A stretch of 64,000 nt of DNA. It comes from Rhodopseudomonas palustris HaA2 (lineage in GTDB: Bacteria > Pseudomonadota > Alphaproteobacteria > Rhizobiales > Xanthobacteraceae). The notes under the pieces were generated by a model. The model was not told the DNA's origin. It ran no database searches and was given only the letters and a program-made list of their open reading frames with translations. The position numbers and the translations under genes were made by a program. Positions 55,482-64,000 of this stretch are shown in pieces (the first letter of the stretch is position 1; each line of letters opens with the position of its first letter). Where the stretch lies: NCBI RefSeq assembly GCF_000013365.1, contig NC_007778.1:1550001-1614000 (forward strand), in the 5' to 3' direction.

Positions 55482-55970
55482 CTACGGTTGCGGCGCGGCC
55501 TGTTCGGCGCGAACTTCGCTGACGTCGACCCATTCGGCGCCGACCAGTTCCGCCATCCGCCGCGGCGCGATCCGCACCGCGCTGTGGGTCGAACCCGCCG
55601 CCGGCACCACGACGTCGAATGCCTGCAGCGAGACGTCGCAATAGATCGGCAGCGGATCCTTCAGGCCGAACGGACAGACGCCGCCGACTTCATGGCCGGT
55701 GAGATCGGCGACCTCGTGCACGCCGAGCATCTTCGGCTTGGCGCCGAATGCCGCCCTGGCCTTCTTGTTGTCGAGCCGTGCGGTACCGCTGGTCACCACC
55801 AGCACGACGCGGTCGCCGACGCGCAGCGACAGCGTCTTGGCGATCTGCTCCGGCGGGACGCCATAAGCCGCCGCAGCGAGCGGCACGGTGGCCGAACTCT
55901 TGTCTGATTCTTCGACGGTGATGTCGGGGGCGTATTGCGCGAACCAGGCGCGGACGGATTCGAGACTCAT
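55482..55970 (-). CDS. YbaK/ProX-family aminoacyl-tRNA deacylase
   Basis: 162 residues of the YbaK/Cys-tRNA(Pro) deacylase fold: VEESDKSSATVPLAAAAYGV, the lysine in QIAKTLSLRV, and GHEVGGVCPFGLK in the second half. It would clear mischarged tRNA in trans. The frame is open upstream into the next gene's shadow, but MSLESVRAWF is the natural start. Confidence 0.87.
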   Translation of the reverse strand: MSLESVRAWFAQYAPDITVEESDKSSATVPLAAAAYGVPPEQIAKTLSLRVGDRVVLVVTSGTARLDNKKARAAFGAKPKMLGVHEVADLTGHEVGGVCPFGLKDPLPIYCDVSLQAFDVVVPAAGSTHSAVRIAPRRMAELVGAEWVDVSEVRAEQAAPQP

Positions 55971-56095
55971 GCGGCTTCCTTGGCCGGCGACGCTCCCGGC
56001 AGGCGCGCATTTATGCCGCAACCGGCAGATCGGGCAAACCCCGGTGTCGGCATAGCCTGCGACCTCTCCCCGCATGCGAGGAGAGGTTGGCAGCA

Positions 56096-56965
56096 TCAGA
56101 TCCCCAGCAGCTTCCGCGCGTTCTGCTTCAGCACCTTGGGGCGGACCTCGTCGCGGATCTCGAGCTTGGCGAAATCGGCGAGCCAGCGATCCGGGGTGAT
56201 CACCGGCCAGTCCGAGCCGAACAGCATCTTGTCCTGCAACAGGCCGTTGATGTAGCGCACCAGGATCGGCGGGAAGTACTTCGGCGACCAGCCCGACAGA
56301 TCGATATAGACGTTCGGCTTGTGGGTCGCGACCGACAGCGCTTCTTCCTGCCAGGGGAAGGAGGGATGCGCCAGGATGATCTTCATGTCGGGGAAGTCGA
56401 CCGCGACATCGTCCATATACATCGGGTTGGAGTATTTCAGCCGCATCCCCATGCCGCCCGGCATGCCGGAGCCGACGCCGGTCTGGCCGGTGTGGAACAG
56501 CGCGATCGCGCCGCCTTCCTGGATCGCCTCGTACAGCGGATAAGCCAGGCGATCGTTCGGATAGAAGCCCTGCATCGTCGGGTGGAACTTGAAGCCCTTG
56601 ATGCCGTAATCGGCGATCAGCCGCTTGGCTTCGCGCACGCCGAGCTTGCCCTTGTGCGGATCGATCGAGGCGAACGGAATCAGCACGTCGGAATTCGCCC
56701 GCGTGATTTCGATCATCTCGTCGTTGTTGTAGCGGCGGAAGCCGGTCTCGCGCTCGGCATCGACCGGGAAGATCACCGCGGCGATCTTCTTGGCGCGATA
56801 ATAGGCCGCGGTCTCCGGCACGGTCGGCGGATGCTTGTTGGGCGAGCCGAAATACTCGGCCATCCGCGCCTGAAAATCGTCGTAGCCGTCGTCGCCGTGG
56901 CAGCCGCACGGTTCTTCGGCATGGGTATGGATGTCGATGGCGACGAGATCGTCGGGATTGAGCAT
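56096..56965 (-). CDS. Amidohydrolase-family metal enzyme
   Basis: 289 residues, a TIM-barrel amidohydrolase-2 (ACMSD/uronate-isomerase-like group): metal site IDIHTHAE at the start, KFHP about residue 125, HTGQ, ILAHPSFPWQEEA, and the last aspartate in GSDWPV. Related enzymes are hydrolases or decarboxylases of aromatic acids; the substrate is not known. Start MLNPDDLVAID. The following gap holds a single CCTCTCCCCGC palindrome (about 56067–56087). Confidence 0.87.
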   Translation of the reverse strand: MLNPDDLVAIDIHTHAEEPCGCHGDDGYDDFQARMAEYFGSPNKHPPTVPETAAYYRAKKIAAVIFPVDAERETGFRRYNNDEMIEITRANSDVLIPFASIDPHKGKLGVREAKRLIADYGIKGFKFHPTMQGFYPNDRLAYPLYEAIQEGGAIALFHTGQTGVGSGMPGGMGMRLKYSNPMYMDDVAVDFPDMKIILAHPSFPWQEEALSVATHKPNVYIDLSGWSPKYFPPILVRYINGLLQDKMLFGSDWPVITPDRWLADFAKLEIRDEVRPKVLKQNARKLLGI

Positions 56966-57280
56966 CGGGCGTTTCCTTGGCCTTCTTGGCGGGGCGGGAG
57001 AATTGATTATGGTCTATAACCATTTTCCGAAGCTGTGAAGCCGCCGGATCGGCGGTTTGCGATGCGGAGGCGCGGGAGGGCTGCGCGGTGCGGCGCGCCC
57101 GGCATTTTCCTTGCGGAACTTCCTTGCGGAAACAGGGACTGTCGTCGTCCGGTTCGATTGACAGGCCGGGCTGGCCTCGTTAGAAACCGACCGTCCCGGG
57201 CGGAGTGCCGCCGGCGGGAAAGGTATGTTTTACACCTTCGGCCAGTCCCAAACGGCCTTTCAAACAGTCAGGATAGACCC

Positions 57281-57406
57281 ATGAAGGTCCGTAACTCGCT
57301 GAAATCGCTGCGTGCCCGTCATCGCGACAACCGCCTCGTGCGGCGCAAGGGCCGGCTCTATGTGATCAACAAGGTGCAGCGCCGCTTCAAGGCCCGCCAG
57401 GGCTGA
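57281..57406 (+). CDS. rpmJ: Ribosomal protein L36
   Basis: 41 residues in the zinc-free (C-minus) form usual in alphaproteobacteria ([17 protein letters not shown], ending RRFKARQG). Part of the large ribosomal subunit. AGGA lies 7 bases upstream of the ATG. The 315-base gap before it (56966–57280) shows no gene; its promoter must lie there. Confidence 0.96.
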   Translation: MKVRNSLKSLRARHRDNRLVRRKGRLYVINKVQRRFKARQG

Positions 57407-57509
57407 TCGCGCGCGGGCGGGCTTTATCCGCCACCGCTGGTTGCTCCATCACGCCTGTGTGACGCGCGCGCTGCTTTGCAGCGCGTTGTCCTGCGTCTAG
57501 AGTCCGCGG

Positions 57510-58175
57510 ATGGCCCCTGGATCGACCGTCCGCCGTTTCCTGCCGCGCGTGGCCCTTGTTGCCGCGCTGCTTCCGTTCGCCGCGCACGCTCAGGCTCCTG
57601 CGCCGGACAGTCAGCCTCCGAAGCACCACCTCGACAAGCCGCTGGAGCAGCCGCCGGCTCCGCCGGCGAAGCTGCCGCGCGTCGGCGGCGATCAGGTCAA
57701 GGGGCTGGATTTTCTGTTCGGCGCGCTGAAGGCGGCGCCCGACGAGGCCAGCGCCAAGCACGTCGAGGCCCGCATCTGGGCGCTGTGGAGCCAGACCTCC
57801 AGCGACACCACGGCGCTGCTGATGTCGCGGGCGAAGGTCGCGATGGAGGCCAAGCAATTCGATGTCGCGGTGAAGCTGCTCGATGCCGTGGTCAAGCTCC
57901 GGCCCGACTATATCGAGGGCTGGAATCGCCGCGCCACCATCTTCTACCTGCAGAACGAATATGCCCGCTCGCTCGGCGACATCGAGCAGGTGCTGGCGCG
58001 CGAGCCGCGCCATTTCGGCGCGCTGGCCGGACTCGGCATGATCATGCAGGAGCTCGGCGACGACAAGCGTGCACTCGACGCGTTTCGCAAGGCGCTGGCG
58101 ATCAACCCGCATCTCGACAAGGTGCCCGATCTCGTGAAGACGCTGACGGAAAAGGTCGAGGGCCGCGATATCTGA
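57510..58175 (+). CDS. Exported TPR-repeat protein
   Basis: 221 residues: signal peptide (cut after HAQA, about 30), a proline-rich linker, then about three to four TPR units (from 75 to the end; FDVAVKLLDAVVKLRPDYIEGWNRRA, LGDIEQVLAREPRHFGALAGLG). It probably serves as a periplasmic protein-binding scaffold. No partner is clear from the context. Confidence 0.83.
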   Translation: MAPGSTVRRFLPRVALVAALLPFAAHAQAPAPDSQPPKHHLDKPLEQPPAPPAKLPRVGGDQVKGLDFLFGALKAAPDEASAKHVEARIWALWSQTSSDTTALLMSRAKVAMEAKQFDVAVKLLDAVVKLRPDYIEGWNRRATIFYLQNEYARSLGDIEQVLAREPRHFGALAGLGMIMQELGDDKRALDAFRKALAINPHLDKVPDLVKTLTEKVEGRDI

Positions 58176-58218
58176 GCGGGACGACGAAACATTCGCGCGC
58201 GCACCGCGTAACTCACCC

Positions 58219-59208
58219 GTGCGAAAAATCTCCCGGGTCCCGTCCATGATCGCAATCGGCGCTGTCGCCATGCTCGCCGCGCTGGCGCTGCTCACGCAGG
58301 CCGGCGTGCTGTGGCTGCAGGGCAAATTTCCGCCGCAGGGCGAGCGGATTGCCGTCAGCGGCGGCAAGCTGCACGTCGTCGATCTCGGCCCCCGCAACCT
58401 CGCCACGTTGCCGATCGTGATGATCCACGGCGCCAGCTCCAATCTCGGCGCGATGCGCGTGCCGCTCGGCGATGCGCTCGCGCTGCGGCACCGCGTTCTG
58501 CTGATCGATCGGCCCGGCCATGGCTGGAGCAGCCGCGAAGACCTCGCCAATTCCTCGCCCGCGATGCAGGCGGAAGCGATCGGCGAGGCGCTCGACGCCC
58601 TCGGCGTGTCGCGCGCGATTGTCGTCGTGCATTCGATGGCGGGCGCACTCGGCGCGCGGCTGGCGCTGGATCAGCCGCAACGTGTTGCGGGGCTGGTCAT
58701 GCTGGCGCCGGTGACGCATCCGTGGCGCGGCGGCGTCGGGACCTACAACAGGGTGATGACCACGCCGGTGCTCGGTCCGCTATTGGCCCACACCATCACG
58801 CTACCGCTCGGATCGCTACTCACCGAGCCCGGGGCGCGTTCGGCATTCACACCGCAGACCATGCCGGAGGACTACGTCGACGCCAGCGCGACTCCGCTGC
58901 TGCTGCGACCGCGCGCATTCCTTGCCAATAGCTGGGACTTGACCACGCTGAAGGAGGCCGTGGCCGAGCAGGCCCCGCGCTACCCGCAGATCACTGCGCC
59001 GACCGTGCTGATCCATGGCGACGCCGACGAGATCGTCTCTGTCGACATCCATTCGCGCGCCTTCGCCGCCGCGGTTCCGCAGGCGAAGCTGATCGTGCTG
59101 CCGGACGTCGGGCACATGGTGCAGAATACCGCCCCCGATCTGGTCCAGCGCGAAGTCGAGGCGCTGATTGCAACGGCCGTCACGAAATCGCACGCAGCGA
59201 TGCACTAG
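58219..59208 (+). CDS. Membrane-anchored alpha/beta hydrolase
   Basis: 329 residues with an N-terminal membrane helix (about 10–33) and a hydrolase fold: oxyanion stretch MIHGASSN, nucleophile Ser in VVHSMAGA, aspartate in HGDADEIV and histidine in DVGHMV. The nucleophile elbow (HSMAG) differs slightly from GxSxG. Substrate unknown. GTG start at 58219, or ATG at 58246. Confidence 0.83.
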   Translation: MRKISRVPSMIAIGAVAMLAALALLTQAGVLWLQGKFPPQGERIAVSGGKLHVVDLGPRNLATLPIVMIHGASSNLGAMRVPLGDALALRHRVLLIDRPGHGWSSREDLANSSPAMQAEAIGEALDALGVSRAIVVVHSMAGALGARLALDQPQRVAGLVMLAPVTHPWRGGVGTYNRVMTTPVLGPLLAHTITLPLGSLLTEPGARSAFTPQTMPEDYVDASATPLLLRPRAFLANSWDLTTLKEAVAEQAPRYPQITAPTVLIHGDADEIVSVDIHSRAFAAAVPQAKLIVLPDVGHMVQNTAPDLVQREVEALIATAVTKSHAAMH

Positions 59209-59248
59209 ACTTTCATCCCCGACTACTCACCAAAAGCAGGAGCTGCAC

Positions 59249-59677
59249 ATGAGCACGACATTCGGTTCGGCCAAATGGCAGGGCGGCATCAAGGACGGCA
59301 AGGGCGCGATCTCGACCAAGAGCGGCGCGCTGTCGGACTATCCCTATGGCTTCGCCAGCCGGTTCGAAGGCAAGCCCGGCTCCAACCCCGAAGAGCTGAT
59401 CGGCGCGGCCCACGCCGCCTGCTTCACCATGGCGCTGTCGCTGATCCTCGGCGAAGCCAAGCTCACCGCCGAGCAGATGGAAACCAAGGCCGACGTCACG
59501 CTGGAAAAGCAGGGTGACGGCTTCGAAATCACCGCGGTCCATCTGACGCTGACCGCCAAGATCCCCGGCGCCGACGACAGCACCTTCCAGGAACTCGCCG
59601 GCAAGGCCAAGGCCGGCTGCCCGGTGTCGAAGCTGCTGAATACAAAGATCACGCTGGAGGCCAAGCTGGCGGGCTGA
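59249..59677 (+). CDS. osmC: OsmC-family peroxiredoxin
   Basis: 142 residues, the OsmC fold with the two redox cysteines in HAACFTM (about 51) and KAGCPVSKLL (about 115). It reduces organic hydroperoxides. Start MSTTFGSAKW after AGGAGCTGCAC. Probably a stress gene, though no EcfG promoter was seen. Confidence 0.92.
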   Translation: MSTTFGSAKWQGGIKDGKGAISTKSGALSDYPYGFASRFEGKPGSNPEELIGAAHAACFTMALSLILGEAKLTAEQMETKADVTLEKQGDGFEITAVHLTLTAKIPGADDSTFQELAGKAKAGCPVSKLLNTKITLEAKLAG

Positions 59678-59792
59678 TCGAAGCGATGGCATCAGGTGCG
59701 CTCGCCGATCCGGCGCACCTGAAGCCGCGCCGCGGTTCCCTCGTTGACATGCGGACAAAAATGTCCGAGATTGGTTCTGTCGAGGGATCGGC

Positions 59793-59993
59793 ATGGACAA
59801 GCGGGATCGCTTCATCGCCGAACTACGTGCCGAGGCTCGCGCGCTGGGTCTCGGATTTCGTGTCGACTACCGCAAGGGCAAGGGCGGCCACGCCATGGTC
59901 TATGTGGGCGATCGTCTCACGACCCTGCCGAGCCGCGAGATCGATCCGAAGACAGCGCGCAAGATCCGTAAGCAGCTCGGTCTTGCCGAATGA
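59793..59993 (+). CDS. hicA: HicA-family toxin
   Basis: 66 residues in the HicA double-stranded-RNA-binding-like fold: basic KGKGGHAMVYVG with the catalytic histidine, and DPKTARKIRKQLGL at the end. It would cut mRNA when free of HicB. The antitoxin gene starts 22 bases downstream. Confidence 0.83.
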   Translation: MDKRDRFIAELRAEARALGLGFRVDYRKGKGGHAMVYVGDRLTTLPSREIDPKTARKIRKQLGLAE

Positions 59994-60015
59994 CGTGCCC
60001 GAAGAGGGGCTGACG

Positions 60016-60453
60016 ATGAAGACATACGCCTACGCCGCGGAGTTCGAAGCGGGAGATCGCAAGGGGACGATCGTCGTGAGCTTTCCCGACGTTCCGGAAG
60101 CGATCACCCAAGGTGACGATATCGCGGATGCCCGCGCGCAGGCGGAGGAGGCGTTGGGTCTGGCGCTGCTGAGCTATCCGCAGCGCGAACTGCCACTGCC
60201 GAAGGTCAAGGCGAAGGGCAAGGGCGCGACCATGATCGCGGTTGCGGCGGACGTCGCTGCCAAGCTCGCTGTGCTCGAGGCGTTTGCGGTCGCCGGCATC
60301 AGCAAGAGCGAATTCGCGCGCCGCATGAACAAGGATGAGAAAGAGGTTCGCCGAATCCTCGATCCCAAGCACCCGACCAAGCTACCCGCGATGGTCCAGG
60401 CGCTACGTGCGCTGGGCAAGCGCCTGGTGGTCGGGATCGAGGAAGCAGCCTGA
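60016..60453 (+). CDS. hicB: HicB-family antitoxin
   Basis: 145 residues: a HicB partial RNase-H-like domain (about 1–75, GTIVVSFPDVPEAITQGDDIADARAQAEEAL) and a C-terminal helix-turn-helix (about 85–140, ISKSEFARRMNKDEKEVRRIL). It neutralises HicA and should repress the pair's own promoter. Confidence 0.87.
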   Translation: MKTYAYAAEFEAGDRKGTIVVSFPDVPEAITQGDDIADARAQAEEALGLALLSYPQRELPLPKVKAKGKGATMIAVAADVAAKLAVLEAFAVAGISKSEFARRMNKDEKEVRRILDPKHPTKLPAMVQALRALGKRLVVGIEEAA

Positions 60454-60468
60454 ATCGGGCTGCGGCCC

Positions 60469-61902
60469 TCACACATCCGTATCGGTCGGCCCCACATAGG
60501 CGATCCGCACCATGTTGGTGGCGCCGGGGGTGCCGAGCGGGACGCCGGCGACGATGATGACGCGCTGGCCGGATTTGGCGAAGCCGTCGCGGAACGCGAT
60601 GCGGCCGGCGCGGTCGACCATGTCGTCCTGATCCTTGGCATCTTCCGCCACGACGCAATGCACGCCCCACACCGCCGACAGCTTGCGCCCGGTGTTGACG
60701 TTCGGCGTGATCGCCACCACCGGCACTTTCGGCCGCTCGCGCGCGACGCGCAGCGCGGTCGAGCCCGAACTGGTCCAGCAGATGATCGCCGACAGGTCGA
60801 GCGTTTCGGCGACCTGCCGCGCCGCGCCGGCGATCGCGTCGCCGGCGGTTGCTTCGGGCTCAGGCCGCTGCGCCGTCACCACCGTGCGGTAGATCGTATC
60901 GCGTTCGACCTCCTCGCCGATCCGGTTCATCGTCGAGACGGCTTCGACCGGATATTTGCCAGCGGCGGATTCCGCCGACAACATGATCGCGTCGGCGCCC
61001 TCATAGACCGCGGTGGCGACGTCGGAGACTTCGGCGCGGGTCGGCACCGGGCTGGAGATCATCGATTCCAGCATCTGGGTCGCGATCACCACCGGCTTGC
61101 CGGCGCGGCGCGCCATCCGCGTCATCTGCTTTTGCAGACTTGGCACGCGCTCCAGCGGCATCTCGACGCCGAGGTCGCCGCGCGCCACCATCAGCGCGTC
61201 GGAGACGCCGAGGATCTCGTCGAGCCGGTCGATCGCCTGCGGCTTCTCGATCTTCGCCATCACCGCCGCGCGCCCGCGGATCATCCGCTTGGCTTCGGCG
61301 ACATCCTCGGCGCGCTGCACGAAGGACAGCGCCACCCAGTCGATGCCGGCCTCGCAGGCCGCCTCGAGGTCGGCGCGGTCCTTGTTGGTCATCGCCGACA
61401 TCGGCAGATCGGTGTCGGGCAGGCTGACGCCCTTGCGGTCGCTCATCTTGCCGCCGATCACCACGCGGGTGACGGCGCGATCCGGTGAGGTTTCTTCGCA
61501 GATCAGCCGGACCTTGCCGTCGTCGAGCAGCATCGCGTCGCCGACCTTCAGCGCCGAGAGAATTTCCGGATGCGGCAGGTGGACGCGATCGGCGTCGCCG
61601 GGCTCCTTGCTGGAATCCAGCACGAAGGTGGCGCCGTTGTTGAGCTGGATCGGCCCATTGCCGAACATGCCGACCCGCAGCTTCGGTCCCTGCAGATCGA
61701 CCAGAATGCCGATCGGCCGGCCGTAGCTCGATTCGACATTGCGGATGGTCTTGATCAGCTCGCGCATCTTGTCGTGCGAGGTGTGGCTCATGTTGATCCG
61801 AAACACATCGGCGCCCGCCTCGAACAGCTTGCGGATCATCGCGCTGTCTGAAGACACGGGGCCGAGTGTCGCGAAGATCTTGATCCGGCGCAGACGTCTC
61901 AT
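60469..61902 (-). CDS. pyk: Pyruvate kinase
   Basis: 477 residues. It moves phosphate from phosphoenolpyruvate to ADP, ending glycolysis. Marks are KIFATLGPVSSD, FRINMSHT, the signature MAKIEKPQAIDRLDEIL (Lys, Glu), MVARGDLGVEMP and ATQMLESM. The C-terminal domain is complete. Its ATG overlaps the stop of the DUF1036 gene by four bases. Confidence 0.96.
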   Translation of the reverse strand: MRRLRRIKIFATLGPVSSDSAMIRKLFEAGADVFRINMSHTSHDKMRELIKTIRNVESSYGRPIGILVDLQGPKLRVGMFGNGPIQLNNGATFVLDSSKEPGDADRVHLPHPEILSALKVGDAMLLDDGKVRLICEETSPDRAVTRVVIGGKMSDRKGVSLPDTDLPMSAMTNKDRADLEAACEAGIDWVALSFVQRAEDVAEAKRMIRGRAAVMAKIEKPQAIDRLDEILGVSDALMVARGDLGVEMPLERVPSLQKQMTRMARRAGKPVVIATQMLESMISSPVPTRAEVSDVATAVYEGADAIMLSAESAAGKYPVEAVSTMNRIGEEVERDTIYRTVVTAQRPEPEATAGDAIAGAARQVAETLDLSAIICWTSSGSTALRVARERPKVPVVAITPNVNTGRKLSAVWGVHCVVAEDAKDQDDMVDRAGRIAFRDGFAKSGQRVIIVAGVPLGTPGATNMVRIAYVGPTDTDV

Positions 61903-62492
61903 GGCTTGGTCCCGGCGTCACCGGGTGGTGCCGTGGGCGTGGCCGGCGCGGTGCGGCCCGGCGTCGGCGACATGCCGGGGATGCCCGCGCCCGGCGGCGG
62001 GCCGCCCGGCAGGCCGGGTAGCCTCTGCGGGTTCTGCTCGCTGCTTTCGGTCAGTTGCACGGTCCAGGCGCGCTGCTCGCCGGTGTCGACCTCGAAGAAC
62101 CCGGTGCGGTCGAAGCCGCGCGCGAGGCAGTTTTCGGTGCCTTTGATGGTGAACTCCTTGTCGCGCGAGCACATGAAGGCCTGACCGGACCACTCGCCGC
62201 CGCGGTCGTAGTCGAGCGCGTAGATGTAGTAGTAGCGCGCGACCAGCGTGCCGCGCAGCAGCGTCTCGCAGCTCCGGGACGAGACGTTCCACCAACCCTC
62301 GGTGGTCCATCCGTCGGCGTCCTTGTAGCCGAGCGCGATGCCGACCCGGCTCGACGTGTTGTTGCACAGCCGGAAATCCGCCGCCGCCGGGACGCTGGCG
62401 AGCATTAGGGCGCAAACCGCCAGCGCCGCCGTCAGGGCGATCGGGGCAGGGCGCGGTTGTGCGATGCGGGGGGGAGAATCTGTGCTGAACAT
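61899..62492 (-). CDS. Exported DUF1036 protein
   Basis: 197 residues: signal peptide (cut after AAA, about 38), a DUF1036 domain (about 40–145, FRLCNNTSSRVGIALGYKD and WTTEGWWNV, with conserved cysteines), then a Pro/Gly-rich tail. Function unknown. The four-base overlap with pyk implies cotranscription, an odd pairing of an envelope protein with glycolysis that is common in Rhizobiales. Confidence 0.87.
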   Translation of the reverse strand: MFSTDSPPRIAQPRPAPIALTAALAVCALMLASVPAAADFRLCNNTSSRVGIALGYKDADGWTTEGWWNVSSRSCETLLRGTLVARYYYIYALDYDRGGEWSGQAFMCSRDKEFTIKGTENCLARGFDRTGFFEVDTGEQRAWTVQLTESSEQNPQRLPGLPGGPPPGAGIPGMSPTPGRTAPATPTAPPGDAGTKP

Positions 62493-62696
62493 GCCGCCAA
62501 GCTATAACAAAACGAGAATGATTTCGCGTGACATGACGGGCCTGTCAACGGGCGCGGCGCCCGGGCGGGCGGCAGATGCGATCGACGCGGCTCCGACAAG
62601 CGCGATCTCTGCCGTCGCATTAGCCGCAAGATGTGGCAAAATCCGTCACGCCCCCCATTTCAGCGGGACGATGGCGTGCACGAGAAGGTGAGCGAA

Positions 62697-62990
62697 ATGG
62701 ACGACAGCACCCGGACCGAACTCGAAGCCGCGGCGTTTCGCCGGCTGGTGGCGCATCTGCGCGAGCGCACCGACGTTCAGAACATCGACCTGATGAACCT
62801 CGCCGGGTTCTGCCGCAATTGCCTGTCGAACTGGCTGAAAGACGCCGCCGATGCGCAGGGCGTCGCGATGAGCCGCGACGAGAGCCGCGAAGCGGTTTAC
62901 GGCATGCCTTACGACACGTGGAAGGCGAAGCACCAGAGCGCGGCGACGCCGGCGCAAACCGAAGCGTTCAAGAAGAGCCACACTCACTGA
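62697..62990 (+). CDS. DUF1244 protein
   Basis: 97 residues of the DUF1244 family: AAFRRLVAHLRERTDVQNIDLMNLAGFCRNCLSNW with a CxxC pair, and GMPYDTWKAKHQ. A small helical protein of unknown role, widespread in proteobacteria. ATG at 62697 with AAGGTG 7 bases upstream. The 172 bases to the next gene show no clear signal. Confidence 0.9.
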   Translation: MDDSTRTELEAAAFRRLVAHLRERTDVQNIDLMNLAGFCRNCLSNWLKDAADAQGVAMSRDESREAVYGMPYDTWKAKHQSAATPAQTEAFKKSHTH

Positions 62991-63162
62991 CGCCAAAGTC
63001 CAGCACGCAAATCGCGCGGCGCGATTTCTTTGTGCGGTCGCTGTGGATGGGCGCGATGCCCCTTGACGGGGCGGGCCGCTCTGGGGACTGTCCCCCCAAG
63101 ATGCGGCGCGTGGCGTTCATCCCCGCCGCCTTTTCCGATCATCAAATCCCCAGGAGTGAACG

Positions 63163-63435
63163 ATGGCCACCTCTGCTGCCGCCGTCCAAGACGAGCCCGC
63201 GACCAAATTCGCCAAGGACCAGCTCAAGGCCATCATCGAGCGCATCGAGCGGCTCGAAGAAGAGAAGAAGACGATCTCCGACGACATCCGCGACGTCTAT
63301 GCCGAAGCCAAGGGCAACGGCTACGACGTCAAGGCGCTGCGCACCATCGTCCGGATGCGCAAGCAGGACGCCAATGAGCGCGCCGAGCAGGAGACGATCC
63401 TCGAGACCTACATGCAGGCGCTCGGCATGCTGTGA
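63163..63435 (+). CDS. gapR: GapR (DUF2312) nucleoid-associated protein
   Basis: 90 residues: a long helix ([28 protein letters not shown]) and the conserved [18 protein letters not shown] stretch. In Caulobacter GapR clamps over-twisted DNA ahead of replication and transcription. GGAG lies 7 bases before the ATG. Confidence 0.93.
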   Translation: MATSAAAVQDEPATKFAKDQLKAIIERIERLEEEKKTISDDIRDVYAEAKGNGYDVKALRTIVRMRKQDANERAEQETILETYMQALGML

Positions 63436-63522
63436 GGCGAAGGCCTCGTGGCGATCGGTTTCGGCAACGCGAAGGTCTTGCAGAGCGGCGGCCTGGAAAC
63501 CAAGCCGGCGCGCTCTCCACGC

Positions 63523-63640
63523 GTCGTCACCCGCGCAGGCGGGTGATCCAGTATCGCAGAGCGTCGATCGTGGATCGATGCAGGCGATACAAGCTGGCGC
63601 TCTGGAATACCGGGTCGCCCGCCTGCGCGGGCGATGACGG
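63523..63640. repeat. Palindromic element related to the one at 50405
   Basis: GTCACCCGCGCAGGCGGGTGATCCAGTATC…CAGAG at the left, and CTCTGGAATACCGGGTCGCCCGCCTGCGCGGGCGATGAC at the right, an imperfect inverted repeat of about 118 bases. Together with 63436–63522 and 63641–63704 this gap carries no gene. Confidence 0.7.
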
Positions 63641-63704
63641 GGGAGGGTGAGGCTGACGCGATGCGCTTCGTTCTACGCCGACAACAACAGCGCCCGCCGT
63701 GCGT

Positions 63705-64000
63705 TCAGCGCAGCGAGGCCGTGGTGAAGCTGGTGGTCGACACCTGGGTCACGGCCGGGCCGGTGAACGCATCCGCATAGAGGCCGGGCTGGGGATCGTC
63801 GCAGAACGTCATCGTCACGGCGGTCTCGGGCTTGACGAAATGCTTGGTGAGAAGCGTCATGTCGGCATCGCCGATCGCCGTGGCGCCGGTCGTGACGGCG
63901 CTCGGCATCAGGATCATCGCGCGCATCCAGACGTCGCTGTCGCGGCTGCCGGCGGCGGTAATGCGGGCGGAATTGGAGACCAGGCCGCCCTTGGCCTGCG
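63705..64000 (-). CDS. C-terminal part of an unidentified protein (runs out at the right end)
   Basis: The frame is open from the window's right edge to a stop at 63705, giving the last 98 residues. A methionine at 63926 is internal, as the frame before it reads on well (SNSARITAAGSRDSDVWMRAM). The part is Thr/Ala-rich and lacks membrane helices (MTLLTKHFVKPETAVTM, DDPQPGLYADAFTGP). It has the feel of an exported or autotransported protein but no family is recognised. Confidence 0.6.
   Translation of the reverse strand, partial: QAKGGLVSNSARITAAGSRDSDVWMRAMILMPSAVTTGATAIGDADMTLLTKHFVKPETAVTMTFCDDPQPGLYADAFTGPAVTQVSTTSFTTASLR

Noticed and set aside
57117-57150. EcfG promoter at GGAACTTCC before rpmJ
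   Set aside because: The base run at the −10 distance is GGAC, so only the −35 half matches.

Overview
The window looks like a chromosomal segment of a purple non-sulfur or Bradyrhizobium-like alphaproteobacterium. Rhodopseudomonas palustris is the best guess. The reasons are high GC, a fixLJ–receiver–fixK cluster, an FNR-type regulator whose length and cysteine pattern match AadR of R. palustris, the PhyR–NepR–EcfG general stress module, glnII next to a DUF2735 gene, and the alphaproteobacterial form of ribosomal protein L36. No rRNA, tRNA, transposase, phage gene or CRISPR array was seen.

Region 1 (about 1–22 kb) is an oxygen-response island. After metY come fixK, a single-domain response regulator, fixJ and fixL on the minus strand. 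Then follow a CBS–BON protein, two divergent tandem-domain UspA proteins, a PHA synthase, a fused aminoglycoside-phosphotransferase/P-loop kinase protein, a second CBS protein, a Pat-type protein acetyltransferase, an unknown small protein, an Mla-type lipid transporter, a small cytochrome c, aadR and a cyclic-nucleotide-gated K+ channel. Five perfect TTGA-N6-TCAA FixK/FNR boxes and one near match sit in the gaps, and a FixJ-type site lies upstream of fixK. The picture is the FixLJ to FixK/AadR cascade together with many of its targets.

Region 2 (about 22–35 kb) starts with a solitary molybdopterin oxidoreductase, two nucleoid-type small proteins and ureG. It then holds the general stress response core (an HWE kinase-like protein, ecfG, nepR, phyR) and several stress-type genes (L,D-transpeptidase, DUF2865, a small membrane protein, CsbD). 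Perfect GGAAC-N16-CGTT promoters precede the kinase, the L,D-transpeptidase, the small membrane protein, csbD and a distant small membrane protein at 52.7 kb.

Region 3 (about 35–50 kb) is core metabolism: malate synthase G, sulfate uptake (sbp, cysT, cysW, without a nearby cysA), siroheme and sulfite/nitrite reduction (cysG, DUF2849, cysI, DUF934), glutaminase, DUF2735, glutamine synthetase II with a sigma-54 promoter, a CAP-domain lipoprotein, a patatin phospholipase and 3-hydroxybutyrate dehydrogenase.

Region 4 (about 50–64 kb) is mixed: two toxin–antitoxin pairs, a polysaccharide flippase, a two-gene PAS plus chemoreceptor signalling unit, a YbaK deacylase, an amidohydrolase, L36, a TPR protein, an alpha/beta hydrolase, OsmC, pyruvate kinase, DUF1036, DUF1244 and GapR. 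At least three families of palindromic intergenic repeats are scattered through regions 1, 3 and 4.
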